DNA of 41,884 nt from Candidatus Eisenbacteria bacterium (GTDB lineage: Bacteria; Eisenbacteria; RBG-16-71-46; CAIMUX01; VGJL01), in the NCBI GenBank assembly GCA_016867495.1, contig VGJL01000010.1, positions 1 to 41,884 of the forward strand, in the 5' to 3' direction. Position 1 is the first letter of the stretch; every line of letters begins with the position of its first letter. The position numbers were made by a program, and so were the translations under genes. The notes below the pieces were generated by a model. The model had not been told where the DNA came from. It did not search any database and saw nothing but the letters and a program-made list of their open reading frames with translations. Positions 28,897-36,876 of the stretch are shown in pieces.

Positions 28897-29065
28897 CCGC
28901 CGCCTCCTTTCCACGTCTCCGGAATGCCTGAGGCTACGGGCCCCGCCCGCCGCCGGTCAAGCGCGGGCCGGAGGGTCCGGCATCGGGACGAGCCCCGGCG
29001 GCCATCGTCCTTGAGGCGGTCGCCCCGGGGCACCATTCCCTCTCCCCCGCGCCCGCGGGGACCGC

Positions 29066-29071
29066 TATCAT
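29066..29071 (+). promoter_or_regulatory. Possible -10 element (TATCAT) before the OmpA-like lipoprotein gene
   Basis: CTATCAT in a 219-base non-coding stretch, about 60 bases before the ATG. It resembles the -10 elements of other genes here, but no -35 or TGn is present. Confidence 0.3.
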
Positions 29072-29133
29072 CTGTCTCCGGACCGCATGGCGTCGAGATT
29101 CCCGTTCCGTGGCGCCAAAGGAAGGAGAGAAAG

Positions 29134-29664
29134 ATGAAGCACTCGTTCCCCCTCTTTATCGTGATGTGCGCCGTGGCAGGCATCGCCCTAACCGGCTGCG
29201 CCGCCAAGAAGACTCAGGTCGCGGGCGGCGCGGATCGATCGGGCGCCACCCCCGCGGACAAGTCGACCGCCGCTCCCGCGAAGTGGGAATACAAGGACGC
29301 CCCGACTCCGCCCTTCGATGGAACGCCCGAGAAGTTCCTGACCTCCTTCGGATTCGAGGAAGGAGCGTCGGTGCTCAAGTCCGAGGCCATGGGGGCATGC
29401 CAGGAAGCGGTGAAGGAGATCGAAGGGACGCCTGACGCCAGGATCCTCGCGGTCGGGTTCGCCGACGGGATCAAGGAGAAGGACACCGCGGAACGGCTGG
29501 GAACGGAACGCGCCGAGGCCGCCCGCCGCTTCCTGGGCACGCTCGGCATCGCCTCGACGCGAGTCCATGTCGCCTCCTTCGGATCGCGCTACTCCACCGC
29601 GCGGGACTTCGAGACGATCAAGCAGGGGCACGAGCGCAAAGTCGAGCTCTGGGTGTTGAAGTAG
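29134..29664 (+). CDS. OmpA-like (Pal type) lipoprotein
   Basis: 176 residues. A lipoprotein signal (FIVMCAVAGIALTGC, lipobox LTGC) is followed by a low-complexity linker of alanine, threonine and lysine. From about residue 60 comes an OmpA-family peptidoglycan-binding fold: TSFGFEEGASVL, ILAVGFADGIKEKDTA, LGTERAEAARRFL and VHVASFGSRYS. The segment after the GFADG position is where NxxLSxxRAxxV is usually found, here LGTERAEAA. It probably sits at the outer membrane and contacts peptidoglycan. GAAGGAGAG is a strong ribosome site. No Tol genes are nearby. Confidence 0.8.
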   Translation: MKHSFPLFIVMCAVAGIALTGCAAKKTQVAGGADRSGATPADKSTAAPAKWEYKDAPTPPFDGTPEKFLTSFGFEEGASVLKSEAMGACQEAVKEIEGTPDARILAVGFADGIKEKDTAERLGTERAEAARRFLGTLGIASTRVHVASFGSRYSTARDFETIKQGHERKVELWVLK

Positions 29665-29752
29665 GCGGTCGCCTCGCCGCCCGGCCCCTTCGCGCGATTT
29701 CGTCGCGCCGGCCCGGCCTGGCGGAGCCCGAGACGCGGGGCGAACTCCGGGC

Positions 29753-30220
29753 CTACCGGATCGCCCCCTCCTTGCCCAGGAGCCTGCGCAGGAGTCCGAT
29801 CTGGCCCAAGTGATACGCCTCATGGAAGTGGAGCATGGCGATCTTCTCGGCCACGGTTCCATCAGGACCCGCCGCCGTGAGTCGCTCGGGAGAAGTCCGC
29901 GCCAGGGCCGCCACGATCCTCTCCTGTGAGCGATCGATGGCGCCCAGGATCTTCTCCAGGGGAGCCGCGGCGCCCGCATCGATCATCGGTTTCGAGCCGC
30001 GGATGTAGGGGGCCGACTCCGCCTCGGTCCAGATCGCCGGCTCCTCGAGGAGCCGCAGGATCGAGTTCCGCTGCTGGGCGATGTGTCCGAGGACCCAGTT
30101 GATGCAGTTCCCCGCCCCGGGCGGCTGAGCGAGGCTCTCCTCGTGGGTGATCCCTTTCATGTTCACGCCGAGCACGTGGTGGTTGATGCCGAAGAGCATG
30201 GCCAGCACTTCCGCGTTCAT
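29753..30220 (-). CDS. DinB-superfamily metal-dependent protein
   Basis: 155 residues, four-helix DinB/YfiT fold. Likely metal histidines are seen in VLGHIAQQRN (about 46) and in the C-terminal HFHEAYHLGQIGLL. Members include thiol S-transferases (bacillithiol, mycothiol) and proteins of unknown role. The ATG overlaps the end of mfd on the same strand (ATGA at 30217-30220, the mfd stop overlapping this start), so it is translated together with mfd. A stress-related function is possible but unproved. Confidence 0.75.
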   Translation of the reverse strand: MNAEVLAMLFGINHHVLGVNMKGITHEESLAQPPGAGNCINWVLGHIAQQRNSILRLLEEPAIWTEAESAPYIRGSKPMIDAGAAAPLEKILGAIDRSQERIVAALARTSPERLTAAGPDGTVAEKIAMLHFHEAYHLGQIGLLRRLLGKEGAIR

Positions 30221-33200
30221 CGTTCCTCCTGTGGGGTTTCTTGGCCGTCGGTCGCCCCCGGGCCTCCCCGCACGGTCCCGGGCATGGCGATCTCCGTCTC
30301 GAGCAGGCTGCGCAAGATGGCGAGGGCTGAGTGGATCGGGCCCAGATCCGGGTCGATCTGCTGGCAGGTGATCCGATGGCGCCCGCGAGCCGGCGTCCTG
30401 AACTCGACCGGGACCGGCGCCTCCGCGATCCGCTTGATGTCGCCGCGCGTGAGCGGCTCGCGGAACTCCAGCATGATCAGGCGCCGGCGTATCGTGGCCG
30501 TCTCGACGCCCGCCTGTCCCGCCAGGAGGCGAACCCTCCGCAGATCGAAAAGGTGCCGCCCCGGATCGGGGAGGGATCCGAATCGATCGCGGACTTCCTC
30601 CTCGATCGCGGCCACGCCCTCGATCTCATTCGTGTCGGCGAGGGACTTGTACAGGTTCATCTTCTCCCGCACGTCCGGGACGAAGCCGTCGGGGAGATAG
30701 GCCTCCAGATCGGTGACGATCCGCGCCTCGCGCGGCGCCTCGAGGGGAATCCCCTTCAGCTCGCGCACCGTCTCGTCCAGGAGGCGGCAGTAGAGATCGA
30801 AGCCGACGTTCAGGATGAAGCCGTGCTGTTCGGCGCCGAGGAGGTTCCCCGCCCCGCGGATCTCGAGGTCCCGCATCGCGAGCTGGAAGCCGGAGCCCAA
30901 GTCGCCGAACTCCTCGATCGCCTTCAGGCGCTTCTGGGCCTGCTCGGTGATCGATCGATAGGGGGGAGTGAGTAGGAAGGCATAGGCCTTCCTCGACGAG
31001 CGTCCCACCCGGCCCCGCAACTGGTAGAGCTGGGCGAGGCCGAAGGTGTCGCCGCGGTTCACGAGGATCGTGTTCACGTTCGGGAAATCGAGGCCCGATT
31101 CGATGATCGCGGTCGAGATGAGGACGTCGTACTCCTTGGCGAGGAAGTCGCGCATCACCCTCTCGAGATGCTGCTCGCGCATCTGCCCGTGGGCGATCGC
31201 GAATCTCAGGTGGGGGGCCAGGCCGGCGAGATAGCCCGCGATCGCGTCGATCGACTCGATCCGGTTGTGGACGAAGAACGACTGTCCGCCGCGGTCGGCC
31301 TCGCGCATCAGCGCGTGGGCGATCAAGTCGTCTCGGAACTCGACGATCTCGGTCTGGATCGGGCGCCTGTCGACAGGCGGCGTCATGATGGTGGACATGT
31401 CCCGCCCGCCGGAAAGGGCCAGATGGAGGGTCCGCGGGATCGGCGTCGCCGTGAGGGTGAGGCAATCGACGGTCTCGGTGAGCTTCTTCAGTCGCTCCTT
31501 GTGGACGACGCCGAAGCGGTGCTCCTCGTCGATGATCAAGAGGCCGAGTTCGCGGAAGACGACATCCTTCTGGATCAAGCGATGGGTGCCGATCAGGATG
31601 TCGACACGTCCCTTGCGAAGCTCCTCGATGACGGCCTTCTGCTCCTTCGCCGATCGGAAGCGCGAGAGCATCTCGACGCGGACCGGGAACTCGCGCAGCC
31701 TCTCGCTGAAGGTATCGAAGTGCTGCTCGGCCAGGAGGGTTGTCGGCACCAGCACGGCGACCTGCTTGCCGTCGATCACGGCCTTGAAGGCGGCGCGCAG
31801 CGCCACCTCCGTCTTGCCGTAGCCGACATCGCCGCAGACGAGCCGGTCCATCGGGGCCGGCGACTCCATGTCGGTCTTGACCTCGGAGATCGCCTTCAAC
31901 TGATCGGGCGTCTCTTCGTAGGGAAAGGCCAGCTCGAGCGCGGCCTGCGCGTCGCTGTCAGGCGCGAAGGAGTGTCCCGGCCGGGAGCGGCGAATGGCAT
32001 AGGTGCGCAACAGCTCCTCTGCCATATCACGGATCCGGCGCTTGATCTGCGCCTTCTTGCGCGCCCAGGTCGGCGTCCCGAGTCGGCTGAGCTGCGGGCG
32101 ATGCCCTTCCTCGGCCGAGTAGCGCTGGACGACGCTCAGCTGCTCGACCGGGATGTAGAGCTTGTCGCCTCCCGCGTACTCGAGCGTCATGCAATCGGTC
32201 TCCTGCCCGTCGACGAGCAGGCGCGAGAGCCCGCGATAGACGCCGATGCCGTGATCGATGTGGACGACGAAGTCCCCCTGGCTCATCGCCAGAAGCTCCT
32301 TGACGGAGATGCCGCGCGAGAAGCGGCGGCCGGCGCTGCGGCGGCGGGTGCGGGCGAAGATCTCGTGGTCCGTCAGGACGGCGAGGCCGATGTCGGGAAT
32401 CTCGAACCCGCCCGCGAGGTTGCCGACATGGAACTCCGCCGGGACGGGATGGAGAAGCTCGGAGAGCCGTTCCCGGTGGGGCTCGGTGTCGCAGAGGATG
32501 TGGATGCGGGGGCAAGTCTCCCGCAGGCGGAGGATGTAGGAGCGGGTCAGCTCCAGGTTTCTGCCGAAGCGCTCGGCGGGGCGGGTGTGCATCCTGTGGG
32601 CGTCTTCTTCGCCGGCATCGCTCGCCGACTGCGAGAACTCGATTCGGACGGGGGTGGAGTCGTCGGGCGCCTCGATGGAGCGATCACGGGACTCGCCGGC
32701 ATCGCAGCGCGTCGCGCCGGCGAGATCGGCGAGAACGGCGAAGAGACGATCAGGCGGCGAGACGACGCGGCCTCCCTCCACCGCCGTCTCATAGGCGTTC
32801 GCGGCTGCCTCGATGATCGCCTCGGATATCGATCGCAGCCTCGCCGGCTCCTCCAGGACGATCCAGGCGGGCGAGGGAAGATAGGCCCCCGGCTGGACGA
32901 GCGGAATGGGATAGAAGCCCGCCAGCCATTCCGAGCCGTCGAACATCCCCTCGCCGCGGACCAGATCGACCAGCGCCTCCTCGACGCCGCCGCGCTCTTC
33001 GAGGACGCGCCCGGCCTCCTCGCGCTCCGCCGCGGACGGCTGAAGGGCGGCAGTCGGCAAGATGACGACCTCCTGCTGCGTCCCAAGGGAACGCTGCGTG
33101 AAGACATCGAACTCGCGGAGGCTCACGATCTCGTCGCCGTCGAACTCGCAACGCACCGGGTGCTCTCGGCCGAGCGTGTAGATGTCGAGGATGCCGCCGC

Positions 33201-33792
33201 GCCTGCTCGCGTCACCGTATTCTCCGACCATCGGGGAGAGTTCGTAGCCGACATCGACGAGGTGCCGCACCAGGATGTCGGGATCGGCACTCTCGCCCAC
33301 CCTCAGCGTCCGTATCCGATCTCGCAGCCATGCGGGCTCGGGGACCTTGCGCATCCAGGCCGGCGGCGTGGTCACGATGACGCGAAGGTCGCGCAACATG
33401 GGGAGCGAGGCCGGGGAGCCGAGGGCGAGGGCGCTCAGGATCTCGGCCCGGACCGACCGCGCTGGACTCCGGGCGGGAGCGGCCCCGTATGGGTCCTCGC
33501 CGAGATCGGGGAAGAGGACGGCGGAGCGCGGCCCCAGGAGGAAGTCGATGTCCTCCCGGATCTCGTCGGCGTCATGAGCCTCGGCCGTGATCAGGACGAT
33601 GGGCGCCGCGCGCTCTCTGGCCAGCGCGGCGAGGGCGAGAGAGCGCGTCGAGGCGACCAATCCTCCGATGCGAGCACGTTTTGCCCCGCCTCGAAGGTCG
33701 GCGAGGACCTTCGCGAAGGCGGGCCAGGCGGCGAACCTCTCGAGGATGGAGTCCGCTACCGAGAGGCCGACCCGAGCGTCCGCTCTTGGCAT
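30217..33792 (-). CDS. mfd: Transcription-repair coupling factor
   Basis: 1191 residues, standard length. Mfd removes RNA polymerase stalled at DNA damage and recruits UvrA. Visible: the UvrB-like N-terminal part (GPRSAVLFPDLGEDPYG, GDASRRGGILDIYTLG), the polymerase-binding CarD-like segment (MSQGDFVVHIDHGIGVYRG), Walker A GDVGYGKTEVALRA (about 650), the DEEH box LLIIDEEHRFGV, TLTATPIPRTLH, and the helicase C part STAIIESGLDFPNVNT and QLRGRVGRSSRKAYA, then the TRCF C-terminal domain. A TATACT lies ten bases before the ATG, so the message is probably leaderless. It is the last recognisable core gene before the cassette array. Confidence 0.95.
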   Translation of the reverse strand: MPRADARVGLSVADSILERFAAWPAFAKVLADLRGGAKRARIGGLVASTRSLALAALARERAAPIVLITAEAHDADEIREDIDFLLGPRSAVLFPDLGEDPYGAAPARSPARSVRAEILSALALGSPASLPMLRDLRVIVTTPPAWMRKVPEPAWLRDRIRTLRVGESADPDILVRHLVDVGYELSPMVGEYGDASRRGGILDIYTLGREHPVRCEFDGDEIVSLREFDVFTQRSLGTQQEVVILPTAALQPSAAEREEAGRVLEERGGVEEALVDLVRGEGMFDGSEWLAGFYPIPLVQPGAYLPSPAWIVLEEPARLRSISEAIIEAAANAYETAVEGGRVVSPPDRLFAVLADLAGATRCDAGESRDRSIEAPDDSTPVRIEFSQSASDAGEEDAHRMHTRPAERFGRNLELTRSYILRLRETCPRIHILCDTEPHRERLSELLHPVPAEFHVGNLAGGFEIPDIGLAVLTDHEIFARTRRRSAGRRFSRGISVKELLAMSQGDFVVHIDHGIGVYRGLSRLLVDGQETDCMTLEYAGGDKLYIPVEQLSVVQRYSAEEGHRPQLSRLGTPTWARKKAQIKRRIRDMAEELLRTYAIRRSRPGHSFAPDSDAQAALELAFPYEETPDQLKAISEVKTDMESPAPMDRLVCGDVGYGKTEVALRAAFKAVIDGKQVAVLVPTTLLAEQHFDTFSERLREFPVRVEMLSRFRSAKEQKAVIEELRKGRVDILIGTHRLIQKDVVFRELGLLIIDEEHRFGVVHKERLKKLTETVDCLTLTATPIPRTLHLALSGGRDMSTIMTPPVDRRPIQTEIVEFRDDLIAHALMREADRGGQSFFVHNRIESIDAIAGYLAGLAPHLRFAIAHGQMREQHLERVMRDFLAKEYDVLISTAIIESGLDFPNVNTILVNRGDTFGLAQLYQLRGRVGRSSRKAYAFLLTPPYRSITEQAQKRLKAIEEFGDLGSGFQLAMRDLEIRGAGNLLGAEQHGFILNVGFDLYCRLLDETVRELKGIPLEAPREARIVTDLEAYLPDGFVPDVREKMNLYKSLADTNEIEGVAAIEEEVRDRFGSLPDPGRHLFDLRRVRLLAGQAGVETATIRRRLIMLEFREPLTRGDIKRIAEAPVPVEFRTPARGRHRITCQQIDPDLGPIHSALAILRSLLETEIAMPGTVRGGPGATDGQETPQEER

Positions 33793-33802
33793 CTAGGGCG
33801 GG

Positions 33803-33808
33803 AGTATA
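33803..33808 (-). promoter_or_regulatory. -10 element of mfd, leaderless arrangement
   Basis: TATACT on the minus strand, ten bases from the mfd ATG (33790-33792). Transcription would start about four bases before the ATG. No ribosome site is present. Confidence 0.45.
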
Positions 33809-33935
33809 GCGGATCGCGGAGGCGATGAGCGCTCTTCGAGGCGGGGTCCGCGCGGCCGTGGTCGCATCCTCGGCGTCGGGGCGGTTGCTCCATTAAGCCT
33901 TGCGGTTGTCTCCTCGGCATGGAGGAAAGGGAGTG

Positions 33936-33962
33936 TTGAATGTCGGGGTTCCGGTGTATGAT
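33936..33962 (+). promoter_or_regulatory. Candidate promoter at the head of the cassette array
   Basis: TTGAAT (33936-33941), 15-base spacer, TATGAT (33957-33962), pointing into the cassettes. This is the only plausible two-box promoter in the non-coding stretch 33793-34154 between mfd and the first cassette gene; that stretch shows no gene and no integrase. The spacer is one or two bases short, so the call is tentative. Confidence 0.35.
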
Positions 33963-34154
33963 GGACTCGCCCAGGAGATAGGCCGGCGCGGGATGGAACA
34001 CCAGGGAACAGGCCAGATTTCGAGCCCCCGCAACCCCGGCCATCCGGCAGGCGACAGGCGGGAGATCGGCGTGACTCTTCGCGGCGACTATCCGACCATC
34101 TCGCACCGCTCCGCGGCATATCCTCGTGGAGGCGCAGCGGCATCGCGCCGTTTT

Positions 34155-34622
34155 GTGGGAACCAAGGAGACAAGGAATCTGAACAAGGTCTTGCGCCGCA
34201 GGTTGCTGGTCGGAGTCGCTGCCCTTGCTACCCTTCTTTCCCTATCCTGCGACTCGAACGAAACCGATGAGCGCGTGCCCCCCGCGTCCAAAGGGCTGTC
34301 CGGTGTGTGGGTAGGTGTCGTTTACGACGCGTGCGACATTCCCGAGATGGTCGATCCGGAGTTGGTGCTGGATCTCGTCGAGGTCGATTCGGTGATCGCA
34401 GGAACGTCCTGGATCCGCTGTGGAGGGGGCCCAGATTCATTGGTTTCGGGTGTGTGGAATGGCGGTCTGGTGTCCTTCTGCAGTCGTGGTCCAGAGGCCG
34501 ACCACGAGTTTTCTGGCTCCCTTGTGGGTATGAACCGCCTCGAGGGTACGTACCGGTTTCGACTGAGGGCGACGGGCGAGTACGTTTGGAGTTCATCCTG
34601 GTATGCAGATCGGGAAGACTGA
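34155..34622 (+). CDS. Predicted lipoprotein, first gene of the cassette array
   Basis: About 155 residues. The N-terminal hydrophobic stretch LLVGVAALATLLSLSCDSN looks like a lipoprotein signal with a poor lipobox (Ser at -3). The mature part is short and beta-rich with the start SGVWVGVVYDACD and the block LEGTYRFRLRATGEY, which recalls lipocalin-like small domains, but I do not recognise the family. The GTG at 34155 is a legal start, yet the best-placed start is a CTG at 34179 that gives MNKVLRRRLL with AAGGAG nine bases upstream. An attC site follows 20 bases after the stop. Confidence 0.6.
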   Translation: MGTKETRNLNKVLRRRLLVGVAALATLLSLSCDSNETDERVPPASKGLSGVWVGVVYDACDIPEMVDPELVLDLVEVDSVIAGTSWIRCGGGPDSLVSGVWNGGLVSFCSRGPEADHEFSGSLVGMNRLEGTYRFRLRATGEYVWSSSWYADRED

Positions 34623-34641
34623 GGACCGTGAAGGTCGCCGT

Positions 34642-34769
34642 GCATAACGGCGCGGTGGAGCAGGCGGCGATCCCGTCCCGCTCTTGGCGGAGGTGCTGCA
34701 GAGTGAAGCGACGGGCCCGTGTGGGCCAACAGCGGTCCGAATGGCCGCAGCTCAACGAGAGCGTTATGA
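34642..34769 (+). repeat. attC site A (128 bp)
   Basis: The ends are fully complementary: CATAACG at 34643-34649 and CGTTATG at 34762-34768. The inner arms share GAGCAGGCGGCG, CGCTCTTGGCGG on the left and GGGCCAACAGCGG, CCGCAGCTC on the right. The GTT is at 34763-34765, and the ATG of the next gene lies within the right core box. Confidence 0.85.
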
Positions 34770-35260
34770 CTACGGGCGGTCGCCCACTACCTGTTGTGCG
34801 ACGACCAAGTCCAGGAGGCGTATTTGCTCTTCTCTTTGTCATCGCGTTTTCGGCTCCGGGGTGCTGCGTGATCGGCGCGGCTGCAGCACATCGGAGCGAG
34901 ATCAAGAGGGATCGGGCAACAAGAGGCAACGTCGGGTTGTTAAACACGATGACACGGGGCACGATGGTCACTGTCAAACAGGCCGGGGCGCCCGCTGTCA
35001 CCGGCAAGTTCCTGGGGTGTTCGGTGGCTGGAACGAGCGACGCCGAGCCTCTGGGGGGGGGTGGCGACGAGTTGCTACATCTTCGTGTTGGTCGGCGATC
35101 CGTAGCAATCAGGACGGAGCATGTTGAGTGGGTGGAGCTGAAGTCCTCTCCTCATGTAGTATTGGCTGGCTTTGGCGTGGGCTTAGCTGTTGATCTCTTC
35201 GTTCTCTATCGTTTGTTTCTGCCGCTTTCCGGCCTAGGGGGTTATGGGACACTGAGATGA
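34766..35260 (+). CDS. Cassette-encoded membrane protein with lipoprotein-like signal
   Basis: 164 residues. The start ATG lies inside the core box of attC A. The N terminus has a signal-type helix (GVFALLFVIAFSAPGCC) with a possible lipobox before Cys. The middle (TRGTMVTVKQAGAPAVTGKFLG ... VAIRTEHVEWVEL, quoted in part) looks like a small beta barrel of SH3/Sm-like type. The C terminus has a hydrophobic helix (VVLAGFGVGLAVDLFVLYRL). I do not recognise the family. No ribosome site can be seen before the ATG because attC sequence precedes it. The gene is followed at 12 bases by attC B. Confidence 0.65.
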   Translation: MTTGGRPLPVVRRPSPGGVFALLFVIAFSAPGCCVIGAAAAHRSEIKRDRATRGNVGLLNTMTRGTMVTVKQAGAPAVTGKFLGCSVAGTSDAEPLGGGGDELLHLRVGRRSVAIRTEHVEWVELKSSPHVVLAGFGVGLAVDLFVLYRLFLPLSGLGGYGTLR

Positions 35261-35272
35261 GCAATGCATGAG

Positions 35273-35400
35273 TCGTAACAGCGTGGTGGAGCAGCCGGCG
35301 ATCCCGTCCCGCTCTTGGCGGAGTGGCTTCAGAGGAATGCGGAGGGCAAGGGTGGGCCAAAAGCGGCCAAGTCCGCCGCTGCTTAACGCGAGCGTTGGAT
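35273..35400 (+). repeat. attC site B (128 bp)
   Basis: Left core CGTAAC (to 35279), right core GTTGGAT (35394-35400), which is a full match to GTTRRRY. The inner arms carry GAGCAGCCGGCG, CGCTCTTGGCGG and GGGCCAAAAGCGG, CGCCGCTGCTTAA. Confidence 0.82.
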
Positions 35401-35420
35401 ACTGCTGGGGAGCCCATGAG

Positions 35421-35981
35421 ATGAAACCCGCCCTCGTCGCGTTGCTGATCGCTTCATGCGGGGTGGTCGCTGCCCAGCCCGAGGTCACGCCGATCGATGA
35501 GTGCGGTTTCCTTGAGCAGGTCGGGGACTGCATCTTCTTTGAACCGAACAACAGCTGGGATCTACTCGTCACCGACCTTGCAGTGCTTCCTGACTCGCTT
35601 GTCTATAGACCCGTGAGGCTCATCGGTGATCTGGTCTCCTGTCAATATGACTGTGCCGGGTGGACATACCGCAGCTGCATTGTCGGCACTCAGGTTGGGA
35701 CATGCGAGCGCGTCGACCTGGGTTGTGGTGTCCTGCAGGAGGACGTCACGGACTTCTGCCATGTCTGGATCTCTCCAGTACACGGCATTCTACCTACGTC
35801 ACTCTATGGTCACGCAGACGGTGATACGGTTAGAGTGCTTGGCGTCATCGACCGCAGTGTTCTATCAACGTGCATGTTCGGGGACGGAAGCCTCTGCAAC
35901 GAAGTATTCTACGAATGCGTCGACAGCGTTGACGCAACCAGGAACATCACATGGGGCAAGCTGAAAGGCATCTTCAGGTGA
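35421..35981 (+). CDS. Cassette-encoded exported cysteine-rich protein, family member 1
   Basis: 186 residues. A signal peptide (MKPALVALLIASCGVVAA) is followed by a mature region with about 13 cysteines. It shares with two other cassette proteins (36137-36718 and 40090-40674) the layout: IDxCG near the start, a DCxxF step, a LGCGVL block in the middle (here DLGCGVLQEDV), GDTVRxxG, a Cys-rich part and a C-terminal W-G-K-L-K tail (ITWGKLKGIFR). The cysteines suggest disulfides in the periplasm or outside. Function unknown. GGGGAG eight bases before the ATG is the ribosome site. This is the most distant member of the three. Confidence 0.7.
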   Translation: MKPALVALLIASCGVVAAQPEVTPIDECGFLEQVGDCIFFEPNNSWDLLVTDLAVLPDSLVYRPVRLIGDLVSCQYDCAGWTYRSCIVGTQVGTCERVDLGCGVLQEDVTDFCHVWISPVHGILPTSLYGHADGDTVRVLGVIDRSVLSTCMFGDGSLCNEVFYECVDSVDATRNITWGKLKGIFR

Positions 35982-35991
35982 TCGGCGCGGT

Positions 35992-36119
35992 GCCGAACGG
36001 CGCGGTGGAGCAGGCGCCGGATCCGTCTCGCTCTTGGCGGAGTGGCTCTCGAGGAGTGCGGAGGCCAGGAGTGGGCCAAGAGCGGTCGGTCTCGCCGCTG
36101 CTCAACGCGGGCGCTAAGC
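35992..36119 (+). repeat. attC site C (128 bp), altered core
   Basis: Left core GCCGAAC (35992-35998). The right core reads GCTAAGC (36113-36119), which is GTTRRRY with the second T changed to C. The arms GAGCAGGCGCCGG, CGCTCTTGGCGG and GGGCCAAGAGCGG, CGCCGCTGCTCAA are intact. The changed triplet may block recombination here. Confidence 0.8.
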
Positions 36120-36136
36120 ACATGCGAGAGAGACGT

Positions 36137-36718
36137 ATGAGTCTAGCTAAGACATGGTTCAGCACCTGCCTCATGCTGAGCTTAGCCGCATGCTCAACAA
36201 GCGAGGCGGAGCGAATCGATAGCTGCGGCCAGATCTACCGCGATCGTGACTGCTTGCTCTTCTTTGCGTACGGGGGTCCTCATCCAGGTTGTTCCTACGT
36301 TCTCCCGGACACCGCTCAGCTGGCGGTGGATTCCGAGTGGCGTATCGTCGGTGATGCGCGACGGATGTCACGCAGGTGTGGGTACATCACGTACTACAAC
36401 GCCTTGGATCCCGTGAGCATTGGTCCGTGCGTCCCGGAGACGCTGGGTTGCGGTGTGCTGTGGAATTTCGAACCGGAGTATAACTGCTACGTCTGGTCGA
36501 AGCTTGGGTACGTAGAGACCAGGCTGCTGACGGACGGGCTTCATGGGTTCGATTTCGGGGATACGGTCTTCGCGGTTGGGATTCGAATGCCTTGCATCGA
36601 CATTTGCATCTGTGGATGCGGCTGCCTGGTCCACTATGAGTTCAGCGCGTGTGGTGACACGCTGACACCCGTAGAGAGAATGTCATGGGGCCGGGTGAAG
36701 GCCCTCTACAGGGAGTGA
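36137..36718 (+). CDS. Cassette-encoded cysteine-rich lipoprotein, family member 2
   Basis: 193 residues. A lipoprotein signal (FSTCLMLSLAAC, lipobox LAAC) is followed by a mature domain closely similar to the protein at 40090-40674: RIDSCGQI, DCLLFFAY, SEWRIVGDAR, CVPETLGCGVLW, YVWSKLG, GDTVFAVGI, CICGCGCL, and the tail MSWGRVKALYRE. At least eleven cysteines are shared in register. It must act at the envelope; the function is unknown. An ATG at 36122 would give five more residues. The two close copies in one array, each with its own attC, point to cassette duplication followed by divergence. Confidence 0.7.
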   Translation: MSLAKTWFSTCLMLSLAACSTSEAERIDSCGQIYRDRDCLLFFAYGGPHPGCSYVLPDTAQLAVDSEWRIVGDARRMSRRCGYITYYNALDPVSIGPCVPETLGCGVLWNFEPEYNCYVWSKLGYVETRLLTDGLHGFDFGDTVFAVGIRMPCIDICICGCGCLVHYEFSACGDTLTPVERMSWGRVKALYRE

Positions 36719-36726
36719 AACGGAGT

Positions 36727-36854
36727 GCCTGACAGCGCGTTTGAGCAGGCGGCGGATCCGTCTCGCTCTTGTCGGAGTGGCTCTCGAGGAGTGCGGAGGG
36801 CAGGAGTGGGTCAAGAGCGGTCAGTACCGCCGCTGCTCAACGCGGGCGTTGGGG
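36727..36854 (+). repeat. attC site D (128 bp), altered left core
   Basis: The left core is GCCTGAC (36727-36733), RYYYAAC with the first A changed to G. The right core is GTTGGGG (36848-36854). The arms TTGAGCAGGCGGCGG, CGCTCTTGTCGG and GGGTCAAGAGCGG, CGCCGCTGCTCAA are kept. Confidence 0.8.
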
Positions 36855-36876
36855 GTCTATTCAGGAGGGCCCGACC

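Noticed and set aside
33935-33941. GTTGAAT as an attI core site
   Set aside because: It matches GTTRRRY, but such a 7-mer is expected by chance about once per kilobase and strand. No integrase or second binding site is present, and it overlaps the proposed -35.
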